A DNA stretch of 60,592 nt from Algoriphagus algorifonticola (GTDB lineage: Bacteria; Bacteroidota; Bacteroidia; Cytophagales; Cyclobacteriaceae): positions 1 through 60,592 of the forward strand of contig NZ_VLOG01000032.1 in NCBI RefSeq assembly GCF_007655305.1, in the 5' to 3' direction. Numbering within the stretch: the first letter of the stretch is position 1; every line of letters starts with the position of its first letter. Position numbers and translations under genes: made by a program. Under the pieces are notes generated by a model. It was not told the origin of the DNA and searched no databases. It saw only the letters and a program-made list of their open reading frames with translations. Shown in pieces: positions 1 through 10,400 of the stretch.

Positions 1-1408
1 AACCTTGATTATGCAATAGGATTTCGATTTGAGTCCAAAAGTGGTTAAATTTTGTTGGACAAGCTGTTTTTGAAGTATGAATAGTAGCACCAAAATGGTT
101 AACCTTCCAATTGAATATTCCTCCAAGCCAGTTACCCCATTTGGAGGGATGAGTTTAATGAAACGATTTATTGATCAGGTAAGGATCCGGGAAAAGTTGG
201 AAACGCTTAACCTTCCCCAACCGGGATCTAACCGGGGATATGATCCCAAGCAGATCGTGGAGAGCTTCTGGCTGGGCATCTGGACGGGGGCAAGCCGCTA
301 CATTCATTGTGATTGGCTACGATATGATCAGGTTCTCCACTCTATATTCGGCTGGGACACCATGCCTTCTCAGAGTACCTACAGTCGTTTTTTTGGCAAG
401 TTTTCCCAGTCACTGAACACAGAGATTTTTCCTGAACTGCAGCATTGGTTTTTTGACCAGCTAAATATCGGAAGCCTCACCGTAGATTTTGACAGTACTG
501 TCATCACTCGCTATGGGGATCAGCAGGGCAGTGCCAAAGGATACAATCCCAACAAACGGGGCCGGAATTCTCATCATCCGCTGATGGCTTTTGTGGAACA
601 GACGCGTATGGTAGCCAATGCTTGGCTGCGTCCGGGAGATACCGCTGCCAGCAGCAGCTGCAAGGAGTTCATGGAGGAGACTTTCAATCAGGTACTCAAA
701 GACCAGAAAATAGGTCTGGTGCGGGCAGACAGCGGATTTTACACCGAAGAACTGATGTCGTATCTGGAAGAGCAACAGCTGAACTACATCATGGCCGTGA
801 GAATGTATCCCAACGTGAAAAGCGAAGTCTGGGCCATCAAAGACTGGATCAGATTGGCTAAAGGGATTGAACTAAGCGAAATGAAGTTTAGCCACGAAAA
901 CGGAAAACCCAGAAGGTATATCCTGGTCAAAAAGCAAATCGACATCAGGCCAAATGCCTCAGGCAAGATGCTCTTTGAGGATGAGCCAGGCTATCGCTAC
1001 AGCTGCTATGTGACCAACATGGATCTTCCTCTGGATCAAATATGGAACATGTACAACAACAGAGCAGACTGTGAAAACAGAATCAAGGAACTCAAGTATG
1101 ACTTTGGTCTGGAAAACTTCTGCCTACAGGACTTCTGGGCAACCGAAGCCTCCTTCAGATTCATCATGGTTGCCTACAACCTAATGAGTCTATTCCGTCA
1201 TTTTGCTCTCAATCATCATAATCGGGCAACCTTGGGAACCCTCAGATCCTATTGCTTTGCATTAGGAGCATGGACAGCTTCTCACGCTAACAAAAAGGTC
1301 CTCAAGATCTCTTTGCCCACTAAACGAAGGCGGTGGATGGACGGAATTTTCTCCCAAATCTCAACTCTGAACAACCCCTTTAATTACTCTAATGCATAAT
1401 TCGGGTTG
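1..1408 (+). mobile_element. IS1380-family insertion sequence, near-complete, left edge at window start
   Basis: One transposase gene lies between imperfect inverted repeats. Bases 1-20 match the reverse complement of 1388-1407 at 15 of 20 positions, including an 8-base identical core (ATTATGCA). The right repeat overlaps the transposase stop codon. Because the window begins at or inside the left repeat, the exact left end and any target-site duplication cannot be seen. The element sits beside a restriction operon, typical of accessory DNA. Confidence 0.8.
77..1399 (+). CDS. IS1380-family DDE transposase
   Basis: Catalyses cut-and-paste movement of the surrounding element. The 440-aa length is normal for IS1380 transposases. 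Visible catalytic features are DFDS (D137/D139) followed by a glycine-rich GYNPNKRGR stretch, the second aspartate in RADSGF (D218), and a C-terminal YREK-type signature (Y326, R329, E333, K340) around NNRADCENRIKELK. No frameshift or internal stop is present, so the enzyme looks intact. Reading frames on the opposite strand here are shadows. Family assignment is firm; the subgroup is not determined. Confidence 0.93.
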   Translation: MNSSTKMVNLPIEYSSKPVTPFGGMSLMKRFIDQVRIREKLETLNLPQPGSNRGYDPKQIVESFWLGIWTGASRYIHCDWLRYDQVLHSIFGWDTMPSQSTYSRFFGKFSQSLNTEIFPELQHWFFDQLNIGSLTVDFDSTVITRYGDQQGSAKGYNPNKRGRNSHHPLMAFVEQTRMVANAWLRPGDTAASSSCKEFMEETFNQVLKDQKIGLVRADSGFYTEELMSYLEEQQLNYIMAVRMYPNVKSEVWAIKDWIRLAKGIELSEMKFSHENGKPRRYILVKKQIDIRPNASGKMLFEDEPGYRYSCYVTNMDLPLDQIWNMYNNRADCENRIKELKYDFGLENFCLQDFWATEASFRFIMVAYNLMSLFRHFALNHHNRATLGTLRSYCFALGAWTASHANKKVLKISLPTKRRRWMDGIFSQISTLNNPFNYSNA

Positions 1409-1705
1409 AAATGTTTGACCCTCCCGATATCCCTGCGTTCATCGGGACAGGCTTTATCAGGGGTCGTGATTGGAAACACATCATAGGAAAATAAACGATC
1501 CTGTAAGGATCGAACCTTTCAATAACCCCCGGTGCAACCGGGGGTGGCAATGGATGGTCGTTATTGGTTTTGGCAACCCTGGAGGGGTTGAACTTGTGGA
1601 AAAGGGAATTTCAAGTTCCAAAGAATAGAAAAGCGTCGATGCTCCCGATAGTTATCATGGACTACGCTTAGCGCTCACGGAACCTAAAACTTGGAAAACA
1701 ACAGG
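1409..1705. repeat. Cluster of short palindromes (REP-like) between IS and DUF4238 gene
   Basis: No gene is visible here. Four hairpins follow one another: 1422-1428 with 1441-1447 (TCCCGAT/ATCGGGA), 1496-1512 (CGATCCT/AGGATCG), 1525-1545 (ACCCCCGGT/ACCGGGGGT, loop GCA) and 1574-1590 (CAACCC/GGGTTG). They resemble the short extragenic palindromes scattered through Cytophagales genomes. No T-run follows them, so they are not obvious terminators. Confidence 0.6.
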
Positions 1706-2686
1706 CTATTCAGAGGGAGTTTTAGAAGAAATATTTAAAACGTAATTTCCAAAATCAACCAAATCCTCTTTAGAACTTGAAAAGAGATACTTATTATGGT
1801 ATGGAGTAAATAAAGTATTTAAATATTTTAAGTGTGCTTCATTAATTTCTAAAATTTCAATTGATTTTTCACCAACCATTCCTTTCTTGAAAAAATTATC
1901 TTTAGAATGATCAGAAAAAGTCAAACAAAATCTGTTGGAAATCGGAAAGAAAAATTTAAACCCTTTAGCAAACTTAGTGTTTTCAAAAATTCCCTTGTCT
2001 GAAATAGAAATACCTGGATTATCAGAAGTAAAAAATGAACTATTGCAATTTTTACAATCTAAGAGATACCATTTACAATCTAACATAGACTCTCTAAACT
2101 TCACAATGCTTGGAGATCTCGGATTACTTTTTTCAATTAATTGCTTTAGCTGCATATCTCTGATAAAAGTTTTGCTTTCTGACAACCTTTTACCAAATAA
2201 TTCTATTGTTTCGCTGACAATCTCTTTAGGGATTTTTTTAAAACGATCTTCATTTAAGACCTTAATCAGCAAATCATTTTTAACATTATCTAGGTTTTTT
2301 TCTTTATTATATTCAGATACTTTCAAAAAGAATGGATTTCTGATCTTAATTTGCAAAATGAAATCAGAAAATTGGATACATTGATCAGAATTCAATTTTA
2401 AATTTTGAACCAAACTAGTAACATTTTTTCTGTAATTATTTTCAAGTTTTTTAAATGATAATGTTTCAATATGATATACATTATAATTACTTAAATCAAA
2501 AAAATTTACATTATTAATACTATAAAAATCAATTATGTAACAAACCTGGGAAGGATTTTTACATTTTACTGAAACTTTGTTTCTATCCAACAACAAAGGT
2601 AAATCTAAACAATATAGATCCTTGCCACCAGAATACTCCTTCAAATAACATTCAGGAACAAAGTGATGCTTTTTTGGGTCACTCAC
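1706..2686 (-). CDS. DUF4238 family protein, coupled to the type IIG restriction enzyme
   Basis: A 326-aa protein starting KKHHFVPECYLKEY, the N-terminal signature of DUF4238. It also has the family's later blocks, TSDNPGIS (about residues 219-226) and FFPISNRFCLTF. The biochemical activity of DUF4238 is not known to me. No signal peptide or membrane segment is visible, so it is probably cytoplasmic. The start is GTG (2686-2684), and GTGA overlaps the TGA stop of the upstream restriction gene, implying translational coupling. The gene is extremely AT-rich (8 G/C among the 60 bases 2461-2520), unlike its neighbours, suggesting recent transfer. An accessory role in the restriction system is inferred from position only. 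Confidence 0.75.
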   Translation of the reverse strand: MSDPKKHHFVPECYLKEYSGGKDLYCLDLPLLLDRNKVSVKCKNPSQVCYIIDFYSINNVNFFDLSNYNVYHIETLSFKKLENNYRKNVTSLVQNLKLNSDQCIQFSDFILQIKIRNPFFLKVSEYNKEKNLDNVKNDLLIKVLNEDRFKKIPKEIVSETIELFGKRLSESKTFIRDMQLKQLIEKSNPRSPSIVKFRESMLDCKWYLLDCKNCNSSFFTSDNPGISISDKGIFENTKFAKGFKFFFPISNRFCLTFSDHSKDNFFKKGMVGEKSIEILEINEAHLKYLNTLFTPYHNKYLFSSSKEDLVDFGNYVLNISSKTPSE

Positions 2687-5600
2687 CCTTCACCCCCTTC
2701 CACAATCCTAATCTCCTCCTCGGTCAAGCCATACAACTCATACACCAAAGCGTCGATTTCGCGGTCGAGGCGGTCAATGTCGGCTTGGAGGGCGAGGGCC
2801 TTGGCTTTTTGTTCATTGAAGTAGGTCATCCACTCGGCTTCTTCGGATAAACTCAATTTCACCTTGGCTTTCTTTAACTCTCCCAAAAATCCCTTGAAAT
2901 CTAAGGATGGCCAGTTTTGGAGTTTGGTGGATGGTTTTTCGATTGAGAATTTTGTTTGAGTAAGTTTTATCAAATTCTGTAAAATGGTAAATAGAATTGA
3001 CTTTTTCTCGGTAATAGAAAATACAGACTCAGAAAATTTTTCTTGATATTTATTTGAAATTTTTGGCAAAGGAATCTCTCTTAAATCCTTTATTAACAAC
3101 TTTGGGAATGCTCCTTTAATAGAATTTGGAGACGTGTTTAAATGGTAAAACGAACAAAGAGAACTATTTAAAATCGCCAATAAACTGGCAGAATTCATAT
3201 CTACACTTGGCCTAATTCTGATACCATCAATAGAATTAGAAAACACAATGGGTTCATTAACCAAAGTAGCTTGGATTTTTCCTTCTGCAGTAACCTCTCT
3301 TACCAATATTCTAATTTCATTAGTTATAAACCAATCAGGTGATCTAGGAGCCGCTAACCAAGCACCATATTTTAAATAAGAACCATCCCAATCTAATCTA
3401 TATCTAAAAATATTTTTTCCACCTACCAATTTTTGATAAGTATCATCTTTTCTTATTTCACTATGAAAAATCCGTTCAATTGAAAAACTTGGGTCTTGAG
3501 GTGGGGTTCCTTTCCCATTTTCATAAACCTTTACTCCCCAAATAACTTCAAAAAAATCATCAAGCTTGTGCTCGGTTGATCTCATTTTCTTTATCACATT
3601 ACTCTTAAGAGGATTTGTATAAACTGAAAATCTGTAACCACTTTCGATGATATCATCTATAGCCATATCATAGGCATCTGATTCTGAATCATCCCATCTT
3701 TTCACTGAAAACTTATCCTTTCTTTTAGCATTGTTCAATAATAAAATTAGAGTCTCTACTGATGCGTCTTGAAATGCATTCTTTTCGCAAATAACAATTT
3801 CTTCAATAGCTATTTTTTCAGTAAGGAATTTTCTGAATTGTGAAGCATATACTGAATTGACCCAAATTGCTGGAATAATAAATCCTAAATTCCCATTATC
3901 CCTTAACAGGTTAACACCCTTTTCACCGAATAAGATATAGGTATCAAGTTGATATTCGGAAACTTCATAAGTATTTCTATAAAATGAATCTTCCAATGAA
4001 TTAATAGTTGCCCCATAAGGCGGATTACCGACCACCACATCAAATCCTCCCTTGGTAAATACCTGTGGAAATTCCTGTTCCCAATTAAAAGCCAAGTCTC
4101 CTGCCACTTCGGGATCATCGATCAGGGAGTTGCCGACTTTGATATTGGAATTGAGGCTGCTGAGTTTGCGGCCTTTCTTGGCTGTACGTAGCCATAAGGA
4201 GAGGCGGGCGATCTCGACAGACTCTTCGTTGATATCTACTCCGAAGATGTTGTTTTCGAGGATATGGTTTTCCACATTGGGCAGGATGAGGGGCGAGTCG
4301 AATAGTTGGGCCTCGAGTTCGTCCACGTAGCGATGCTCGGCGATCAAGAATTCCAGAACTTGGTTAAGAAAGGCACCGGAACCGCAAGCCGGGTCACAGA
4401 TGGTGAGTTGGAGAAGCCAAGACCTATAGGCATCGAGCTTTTCCTTTAACTTTTGAATGGTTTTCTTTTGTCTCCCTCTTTTACCCTCGGCAAAGTCCTC
4501 GTCAATGATTTCAAGTTCGGTTTTATTCTCCGTGCATAGTTTGCCCACGGTATTGTCCACGATGTACTTGGTGATGTATTTGGGCGTGTAGAAAACTCCG
4601 TCCCGCTTGCGCTTGGTCTTGGACTTTTCTACCGTTTCCCCGGCGAGTTGGGCACGGACATTTTCTATATCATTCAGGGAATGTTCGAAGATATGCCCGA
4701 GGATATTCGTGTCCACTTCCGTGTCGAAGTCGTACTCGGTGAGCTTGCGGACGTGCTTTTCAAGCACACTATCCGAGATTTTCAGTTCCTCCAGGACGGG
4801 ATCGATGGCGAAGAGTCCCCCATTGTAAGCGTGGATTTCAGCTTTTCCGGGTTGGACTCTTCCGGTATTCAGGTAGCCGAAGTATTTTTTGAATCGCTCG
4901 TAGATGGGTCGGTACTCGTCCAGTTCCTTGAGCTTTTGCCATTGATTGACAATCTCCATGATGGAGTTGGGTGGAAGCAGCCCTTTGTCCTCAGCAAAGA
5001 AGATAAATAGAAAGCGATCGAGGAGTTTTTGGCTTTTCTTGTAGAGGAGTAGTTCATCTTGCTCTGGGTTTTGAGCCACGAGATCCTGCCAGAGTTCCTG
5101 CTTAAATGCGGAATAGTCCTTATAGAGCTGCTTGGTGATTTGCTCCTCGGCAAGAAGGGATTCCTCCTTGATCTTTTTGGGAAGTCCCTGCAGGAGATTG
5201 TCTTTTTGCAGCAGCAGCCAGAGCAGCTTAAACTGCTCATTGTCCATGCTCAGGATATTAAACTCCACATAATCCACGGCATTGTCTATGTAGAAGCGCA
5301 GCTTTTCAAAGTTGCTTGTAATTACATAGACGCAGTCAGGTTGGTTGTTTTTGTAATTAAAGGCCTGATCACGGATTTTGTCCAAATCCTTAGTGTCTGT
5401 CCCTTTGAGTTCGATCACGGCAAGGGCATTTCCATCTTTGAGAATGGCACCATCGGTCTTTTTGGAGTCCTTGATATTCTTGAGCTCGGTTGTCAGGTTG
5501 AAGTCCGGCTCAGGATTGATGGTATATCCGAGAATCTTAACAAACAATTCACGGAGGAATCCCTCCTGAAACTGCTCCTCTTTAGCAGCACGGATATTTT

Positions 5601-5715
5601 CACGGATTCTGGGATTGTTGAAATAGGTCAAGAAATCAGCCAAGGCTTCTTGAATGGGTTGGGATGCCTGTGCGGCAAGGTATTTTTTGAGAACCGAACT
5701 TTGGAATAGCGCCAT
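2683..5715 (-). CDS. Type IIG restriction-modification enzyme (Eco57I-like, N6-adenine methylase fused to nuclease)
   Basis: A single 1010-aa chain that should cut DNA and methylate adenine in the same target. An N-terminal PD-(D/E)xK-like nuclease site is visible (D88, then E102-L-K104 in IELKGTD). The methylase has motif I DPACGSGAFL (from D441), GVDINEESVEIARLSLW, and the catalytic NPPY (N564). A target-recognition region follows, then a C-terminal coiled segment. Base composition is mosaic: 30 of 60 G/C at 4201-4260, 14 of 60 at 3001-3060, 35 of 60 at 2761-2820. The AT-rich block starts at NPPY and covers the recognition domain. A BREX PglX role is unlikely, since no other brx genes are present. 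Cognate site cannot be read from sequence. Confidence 0.88.
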   Translation of the reverse strand: MALFQSSVLKKYLAAQASQPIQEALADFLTYFNNPRIRENIRAAKEEQFQEGFLRELFVKILGYTINPEPDFNLTTELKNIKDSKKTDGAILKDGNALAVIELKGTDTKDLDKIRDQAFNYKNNQPDCVYVITSNFEKLRFYIDNAVDYVEFNILSMDNEQFKLLWLLLQKDNLLQGLPKKIKEESLLAEEQITKQLYKDYSAFKQELWQDLVAQNPEQDELLLYKKSQKLLDRFLFIFFAEDKGLLPPNSIMEIVNQWQKLKELDEYRPIYERFKKYFGYLNTGRVQPGKAEIHAYNGGLFAIDPVLEELKISDSVLEKHVRKLTEYDFDTEVDTNILGHIFEHSLNDIENVRAQLAGETVEKSKTKRKRDGVFYTPKYITKYIVDNTVGKLCTENKTELEIIDEDFAEGKRGRQKKTIQKLKEKLDAYRSWLLQLTICDPACGSGAFLNQVLEFLIAEHRYVDELEAQLFDSPLILPNVENHILENNIFGVDINEESVEIARLSLWLRTAKKGRKLSSLNSNIKVGNSLIDDPEVAGDLAFNWEQEFPQVFTKGGFDVVVGNPPYGATINSLEDSFYRNTYEVSEYQLDTYILFGEKGVNLLRDNGNLGFIIPAIWVNSVYASQFRKFLTEKIAIEEIVICEKNAFQDASVETLILLLNNAKRKDKFSVKRWDDSESDAYDMAIDDIIESGYRFSVYTNPLKSNVIKKMRSTEHKLDDFFEVIWGVKVYENGKGTPPQDPSFSIERIFHSEIRKDDTYQKLVGGKNIFRYRLDWDGSYLKYGAWLAAPRSPDWFITNEIRILVREVTAEGKIQATLVNEPIVFSNSIDGIRIRPSVDMNSASLLAILNSSLCSFYHLNTSPNSIKGAFPKLLIKDLREIPLPKISNKYQEKFSESVFSITEKKSILFTILQNLIKLTQTKFSIEKPSTKLQNWPSLDFKGFLGELKKAKVKLSLSEEAEWMTYFNEQKAKALALQADIDRLDREIDALVYELYGLTEEEIRIVEGGEG

Positions 5716-5966
5716 TGAAAAAAGAAATCAAAAACTTCCCCTAAAGATATGGGAATTGGAGAAAAGAAAAAGTGAATCCATGGGATTGCCAATAATTGTC
5801 GGAGATTTTTTTTGTTAGGTTGCGGACTTGAAGAAAAAAAGTGCGCCAGATCCTATCCTTACGAAAATTTAATCTGATGGAAAAGCGTCTGGGCTATAGC
5901 TTTTATTTATCAGTTGAATGCTTATTCAAATGGGCCGAAGCGTCATTCCTTTTTAAAAAATTTTAT
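5716..5966. other. Upstream region of the restriction operon, no gene
   Basis: No supported reading frame. On the minus strand a TAnnTTTG-like box (TATCTTTA, one mismatch) lies about 20 bases before the restriction gene start, but no convincing TTG box sits at the right distance. The rest is AT-rich with no hairpin of note. It runs directly into repeat copy A. Confidence 0.4.
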
Positions 5967-6152
5967 CTGATTATCCGCAATGTTGCCAATTAACATTTTT
6001 TCTTTGCTTGACCGATTGGATACTTCGACTTCGCTCAGTACAGGCGACCGATGACCGATGACCCAGCCACGGCAGGCGAAGCTTCCGGATTCTGATCCTT
6101 TGGGCTAATATTAGGCCATATAAATCTTATTACTGGTAAGAAAGAGGATGTT
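5967..6152 (+). repeat. Interspersed TIR element, copy A
   Basis: First of four related copies in the window. It begins CTGATTATCCGC and ends with TTACTGGTAAGAAAG followed by a diverged right end (GAGGATGT). It contains the internal modules TTCGACTTCGCTCAGTACAG and ACCGATGACCGATGACC and the palindrome GAAGCTTC. No coding potential. It lies between the upstream region of the restriction gene and the 3' end of the nitrilase gene. Confidence 0.8.
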
Positions 6153-6233
6153 CAAAAAATTTTAATAATGCATTCTTGGCTAAGCAATACTTAAAGAAGA
6201 CGAATCATTAAGAATTGCCATAGACCTATTTAT

Positions 6234-7184
6234 TCACTGCTTTCCCAGCCAAACCACTTTCTGTTCCGACTGATGAGTCTGATTTAAAATATCTCTATAC
6301 AGATCTGGTCTTCGAGCCTGAAGATAGCGATGCCCGCCGGCCTGCGTAAGTTTTTCAGGGACAAGGGTCGCTATTTCGAAACTGTCTTCAAAACTTCTGC
6401 ATTCCGACAAAACATCCCCAAAAGGATCCAAAATCATGGAGCAACCATTTTTCAACTGATCATCGTCCATCCCAATAGGATTGGAAAAAATCACATAAAC
6501 CGCATTATCATAAGCCCTGGCTGGAAGCCATTTCATCAACCAAGCCCTCCCCTTCAGCCCATCAAATTCCATTCGCAATGAGGTTGGGTCGGCCTCACGA
6601 TTTTCCCAAAGTTTAGGATTAACAAAACCTGCTCCCGGCCGAGTCGAAGGGGTACACATGGTTACATGGGGCATAAAAATGATATCTGCTCCCAGAAGTT
6701 TGGTGGCACGGACATTCTCTATGATATTATTGTCATAGCAGATCAAAATACCACATTTCCAACCCAACAAATCAAAGGTTACATAGCTATTTCCCGGACT
6801 TAAATCGGGATGAATAAACGGATGGAGCTTACGATATTTGGCGAGCAAGCTCTTTTGATTGACACAGACATAGGTATTATAAACCTGCCCATTTTTATCT
6901 TTTTCAAACAAGCCTGCAAGGATCACAATCCCATTTTTTTTTGAAATCTCTATCAAGCCCTGAATCGATTCTCCATCTGGAACAAATTCCGCTTCTTCCA
7001 GGAGTTGAGTTTTACTGAGCTTTCTCGCATAGGAATACCCGCTAATGCAACATTCATGAAATGTGATCACCTGAGCTCCATTTTGCGCAGCCTGAGAAGA
7101 AAGTTGATCGATTACACTTAGGTTATAGGCTTTGTCTCCGCTTCGATTTTCGAATTGGGCCGTAGCTATTTTAATAGGTTGCAT
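6234..7184 (-). CDS. Nitrilase-superfamily amidohydrolase (carbon-nitrogen hydrolase)
   Basis: Hydrolyses a C-N bond (amide, carbamoyl or nitrile) by a cysteine mechanism in the cytoplasm. The catalytic triad is complete: E44 in FHECCISGY, K119 in KYRKLHPF, and C149 in GILICYDNN. The 316-aa length fits the superfamily, and an extended loop (MPHVTMCTPSTRPGAG) precedes the C-terminal part. There is no signal peptide. The gene stands alone between repeat copy A and a tricorn-like protease on the other strand. Branch assignment is uncertain; N-carbamoyl-amino-acid or aliphatic amidase types are both possible, so no symbol is given. Confidence 0.88.
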   Translation of the reverse strand: MQPIKIATAQFENRSGDKAYNLSVIDQLSSQAAQNGAQVITFHECCISGYSYARKLSKTQLLEEAEFVPDGESIQGLIEISKKNGIVILAGLFEKDKNGQVYNTYVCVNQKSLLAKYRKLHPFIHPDLSPGNSYVTFDLLGWKCGILICYDNNIIENVRATKLLGADIIFMPHVTMCTPSTRPGAGFVNPKLWENREADPTSLRMEFDGLKGRAWLMKWLPARAYDNAVYVIFSNPIGMDDDQLKNGCSMILDPFGDVLSECRSFEDSFEIATLVPEKLTQAGGHRYLQARRPDLYRDILNQTHQSEQKVVWLGKQ

Positions 7185-7465
7185 GGGTTGATTTTTTTCT
7201 GAACCATCAAGCTAAAAAATAGAAATGAAGGTAAAAAAGGGAAAATGATGATTGGTCTTAATTGAGCCACTAATCCATAAAGGAAGGAAGGTGATTCACA
7301 AATTTTAAATCCTTTGAATTTTAATAAAAGCTTTTCGGGCATTCGTGTCTATTTTATTCTCCCACCCTTTTCAGTTCAATTTGAATGGGACCCCTAATCC
7401 ATCAATGGTTAGATTTCTTTTGTTTTTTGGATTAATTTTAACCAAACCCAAATCCAATCTTAAAT

Positions 7466-10400
7466 ATGAAAAAAATCCTTTCTCTTTTCCTGATTTTAGG
7501 CTCAAGTTGTTGGGCTTGGGGCCAGGGAACTCAGCTTTTACGGGAACCTACTCTTTCCCAATCTGAAATCGTCTTTGTCTATGCCAATGACCTCTGGAAA
7601 GTAGGCAGGCAAGGGGGACAAGCTATGCGCCTCACCTCTAATGAGGGAGAAGAACGACTCCCCCACTTTTCCCCTGATGGAAAATACATTGCTTTCACAG
7701 GCGAATATGACGGGAACACAGATGTGTATTTGATACCTTCTTCTGGCGGTGAACCTCAAAGATTAACCTGGCATCCAGGAGATGATTTGGTAACGGGCTG
7801 GACACCCGATGGCAGCAAGGTCATATTTACTTCATCCCGCGAAGGTCACCCTACCCAGGAATCTAGATTTTATGAGGTTTCTGTTCAAGCTGGAATGCCT
7901 CAGCCCCTGGAAATTCCAAGAGCAGTTAATGGTGAAATTTCACCGGACGGGAAGCATATTGCTTATCAGCAAATTGCCTTTTGGGATCCGGAATGGAGAA
8001 ATCACAGAGGAGGACAAGCCAAACCAATTTGGATTGTAGACAGAAATTCTTTGGAATTGACCATGACTCCTCAGTTGGATGGAGAGAGACATACAGACCC
8101 TGTCTGGCTTGGAAATAAGGTGTATTATATTTCAGAGAGGGATTACTTAGCAAATTTATGGTCTTTTGACCCAGCGACTGGGACGGAGCAACAAGAAACT
8201 TTCTTGAAAGACTTTGATATCAAAACCATAGATGCGGGACCGGATGCCATTGTTATTGAACAGGGAGGATATATTCATCTCTTCAATCCTCAGGATAAAA
8301 GTTTAAAACAAATTCCAATAGAGGTGAATGGGGACTTCCATTGGGCTAGAGAACGGTGGGTAGATGTCTCCGCCAATAGCCTTCAAAACCCATATCTCTC
8401 TCCCACCGGACAACGGGCAGCATTTGAGTTTAGAGGTGAAATCATCACCATCCCCAAAGAAAATGGTTCAGGAAGAAATATTACCAACTCTTCCTCTTCT
8501 GCAGAACGATCCCCAGCATGGTCCCCTAACGGACTTCAGATTGCCTATTTTTCGGATGCCTCCGGAGAGTACGAATTGGTGATTGCAGATCAAACAGGCA
8601 GTAAAATTTCCAAAAAAATCACAATCCCGGATCCCAGTTTCTTCTTCAAACCCGAGTGGGCTCCTGATGGCCGGCATTTGGCTTTTACGGATACGGACTA
8701 TCAAATTTGGATAGTAAACATAGATTCAGGTAGTGCAAGGGTCGTGGAAACTGATCGTTTTGCACATCCCAACCGATCCATGAATCCAGTTTGGTCTCCT
8801 GACGGAAAATGGATTGCATACTCCAAACTGATGGAAAATCAATTTAAATCCATCTTTGTTTATAACGTAGACACGAATGAAAAAATCCAAATCAGCGATC
8901 AATTGGCTGATGCCATTACACCTGTATGGGATGAAAGCGGAAAATACCTTTATTTCCTTGCCTCCACAGATTATGGACTGAATTCTGGTTGGCTGGATAT
9001 GAGTAGCTATGACAGACCTCTGACTAGAAGTCTTTACTTGGCCATTTTAGATGCAAGTGATAAATCCCCTCTATTGCCTGAAAGCGATGAAGAGAAAGCC
9101 AAGGAGGAGGAAAAGAAAGAGGATAAAGCTGCTGTGACAGTCAAAATTGATCCGGCCAATCTGGATCGTAGGATTGTTGCCGTGGATATTCCTGCTAGAA
9201 ATTATACAGGATTGGCTCCAGCTCCCTCTGGATCGGTTTTTTACATGGAAAGTATCCCCAATGAAGGGACTGTCTTGAAAAAATATGATTTGAAAAAGAG
9301 AAAAGCTGAGGAGTTCTTAAGCCGGGTGAATGAAGTGGTCGTCTCAAAAGACCGAAAGTCTCTGCTCTACAGATCTGGTTCGACTTGGGGAATTCTAGAA
9401 ACCAATGCTACTGGTAAAAAACCAGGAGACGGAGCTTTGAAGGCCATTTCCTCTATGAAAGTAAAAGTCGACCCTATGGCCGAATGGCAACAAATCTATC
9501 GGGAGGGCTGGAGATATCAGCGGGATTTCCTCTACGTGGACAATGTACATGGAGCGCCTTGGGATGAGATTTATGACTGGTACAAGCCCTGGGTTAATCA
9601 TGTTAGGCATCGAACAGACATGAATTATATCATTGATATCATCGGCGGTGAAGTAGCAGTAGGGCACTCCTACACCAGAGGTGGAGACTTTCCTGAAATA
9701 GACAGAGTTCCTATAGGCTTATTGGGAGCTGATTACGAGCTGATCAATGGACATTACAAAATATCAAAGATATACAATGGCGAGAGCTGGAATCCTAGTC
9801 TCACAGCACCCTTGGCTCACCCTGGCAATGAAGCAAAAGTCGGAGATTACATAGTAGCTGTCAATGGAAAAGAGATTAAGCCAAATACGAATCTTTATTC
9901 CTATTTCGAAGGGACTGCCGGAAAATATACCACTATCCATCTCAACAGCAAACCCGGAATGGATGGAGCAAGAATGATCGCAACAGAACCTGTTGGCAAT
10001 GAAGGCTCTCTTCGAATGATGGACTGGGTAGAAAGCAACAGAAGAAAGGTGGATGAATTATCCGGAGGAAAGCTGGCTTACGTGTATTTACCTAACACCG
10101 GTCAGCCAGGCTATACCTATTTTAATCGCTATTATTTTGCGCAGCAGGATAAAAAGGGCGCTGTTATCGATGAGCGGAACAATGGAGGAGGATCTGCCGC
10201 AGACTATATGGTGGATATCATGAGTCGGGAGCTCATGGGCTACTTTAATTCCCGAGTGAAAGGGAATACCCCATTTACTCAACCTATCTCTGGAATCTGG
10301 GGACCTAAAGTAATGCTCATAAACGGTCGCGCAGGGTCAGGAGGAGATCTCTTGCCTTACCTGTTTAATAAAATGGAAATTGGGCCACTGATTGGAACCA

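Noticed and set aside
461..775. 104-aa frame opposite the transposase
   Set aside because: Antisense shadow; the sense frame carries the full DDE/YREK signature.
1496..1590. CRISPR array
   Set aside because: The hairpins have different sequences and no constant repeat-spacer pattern; no cas genes occur in the window.
5059..5709. 216-aa reading frame on the plus strand opposite the restriction gene start
   Set aside because: It is antisense to the nuclease domain of a clear type IIG gene, has no recognisable domain, and its hydrophobic-rich sequence is explained by the complementary codons.
2683..5715. Reading the methylase as PglX of a BREX system
   Set aside because: No brxA, brxB, brxC, pglZ or brxL genes nearby, and a nuclease-type ExK motif is present in the same chain.
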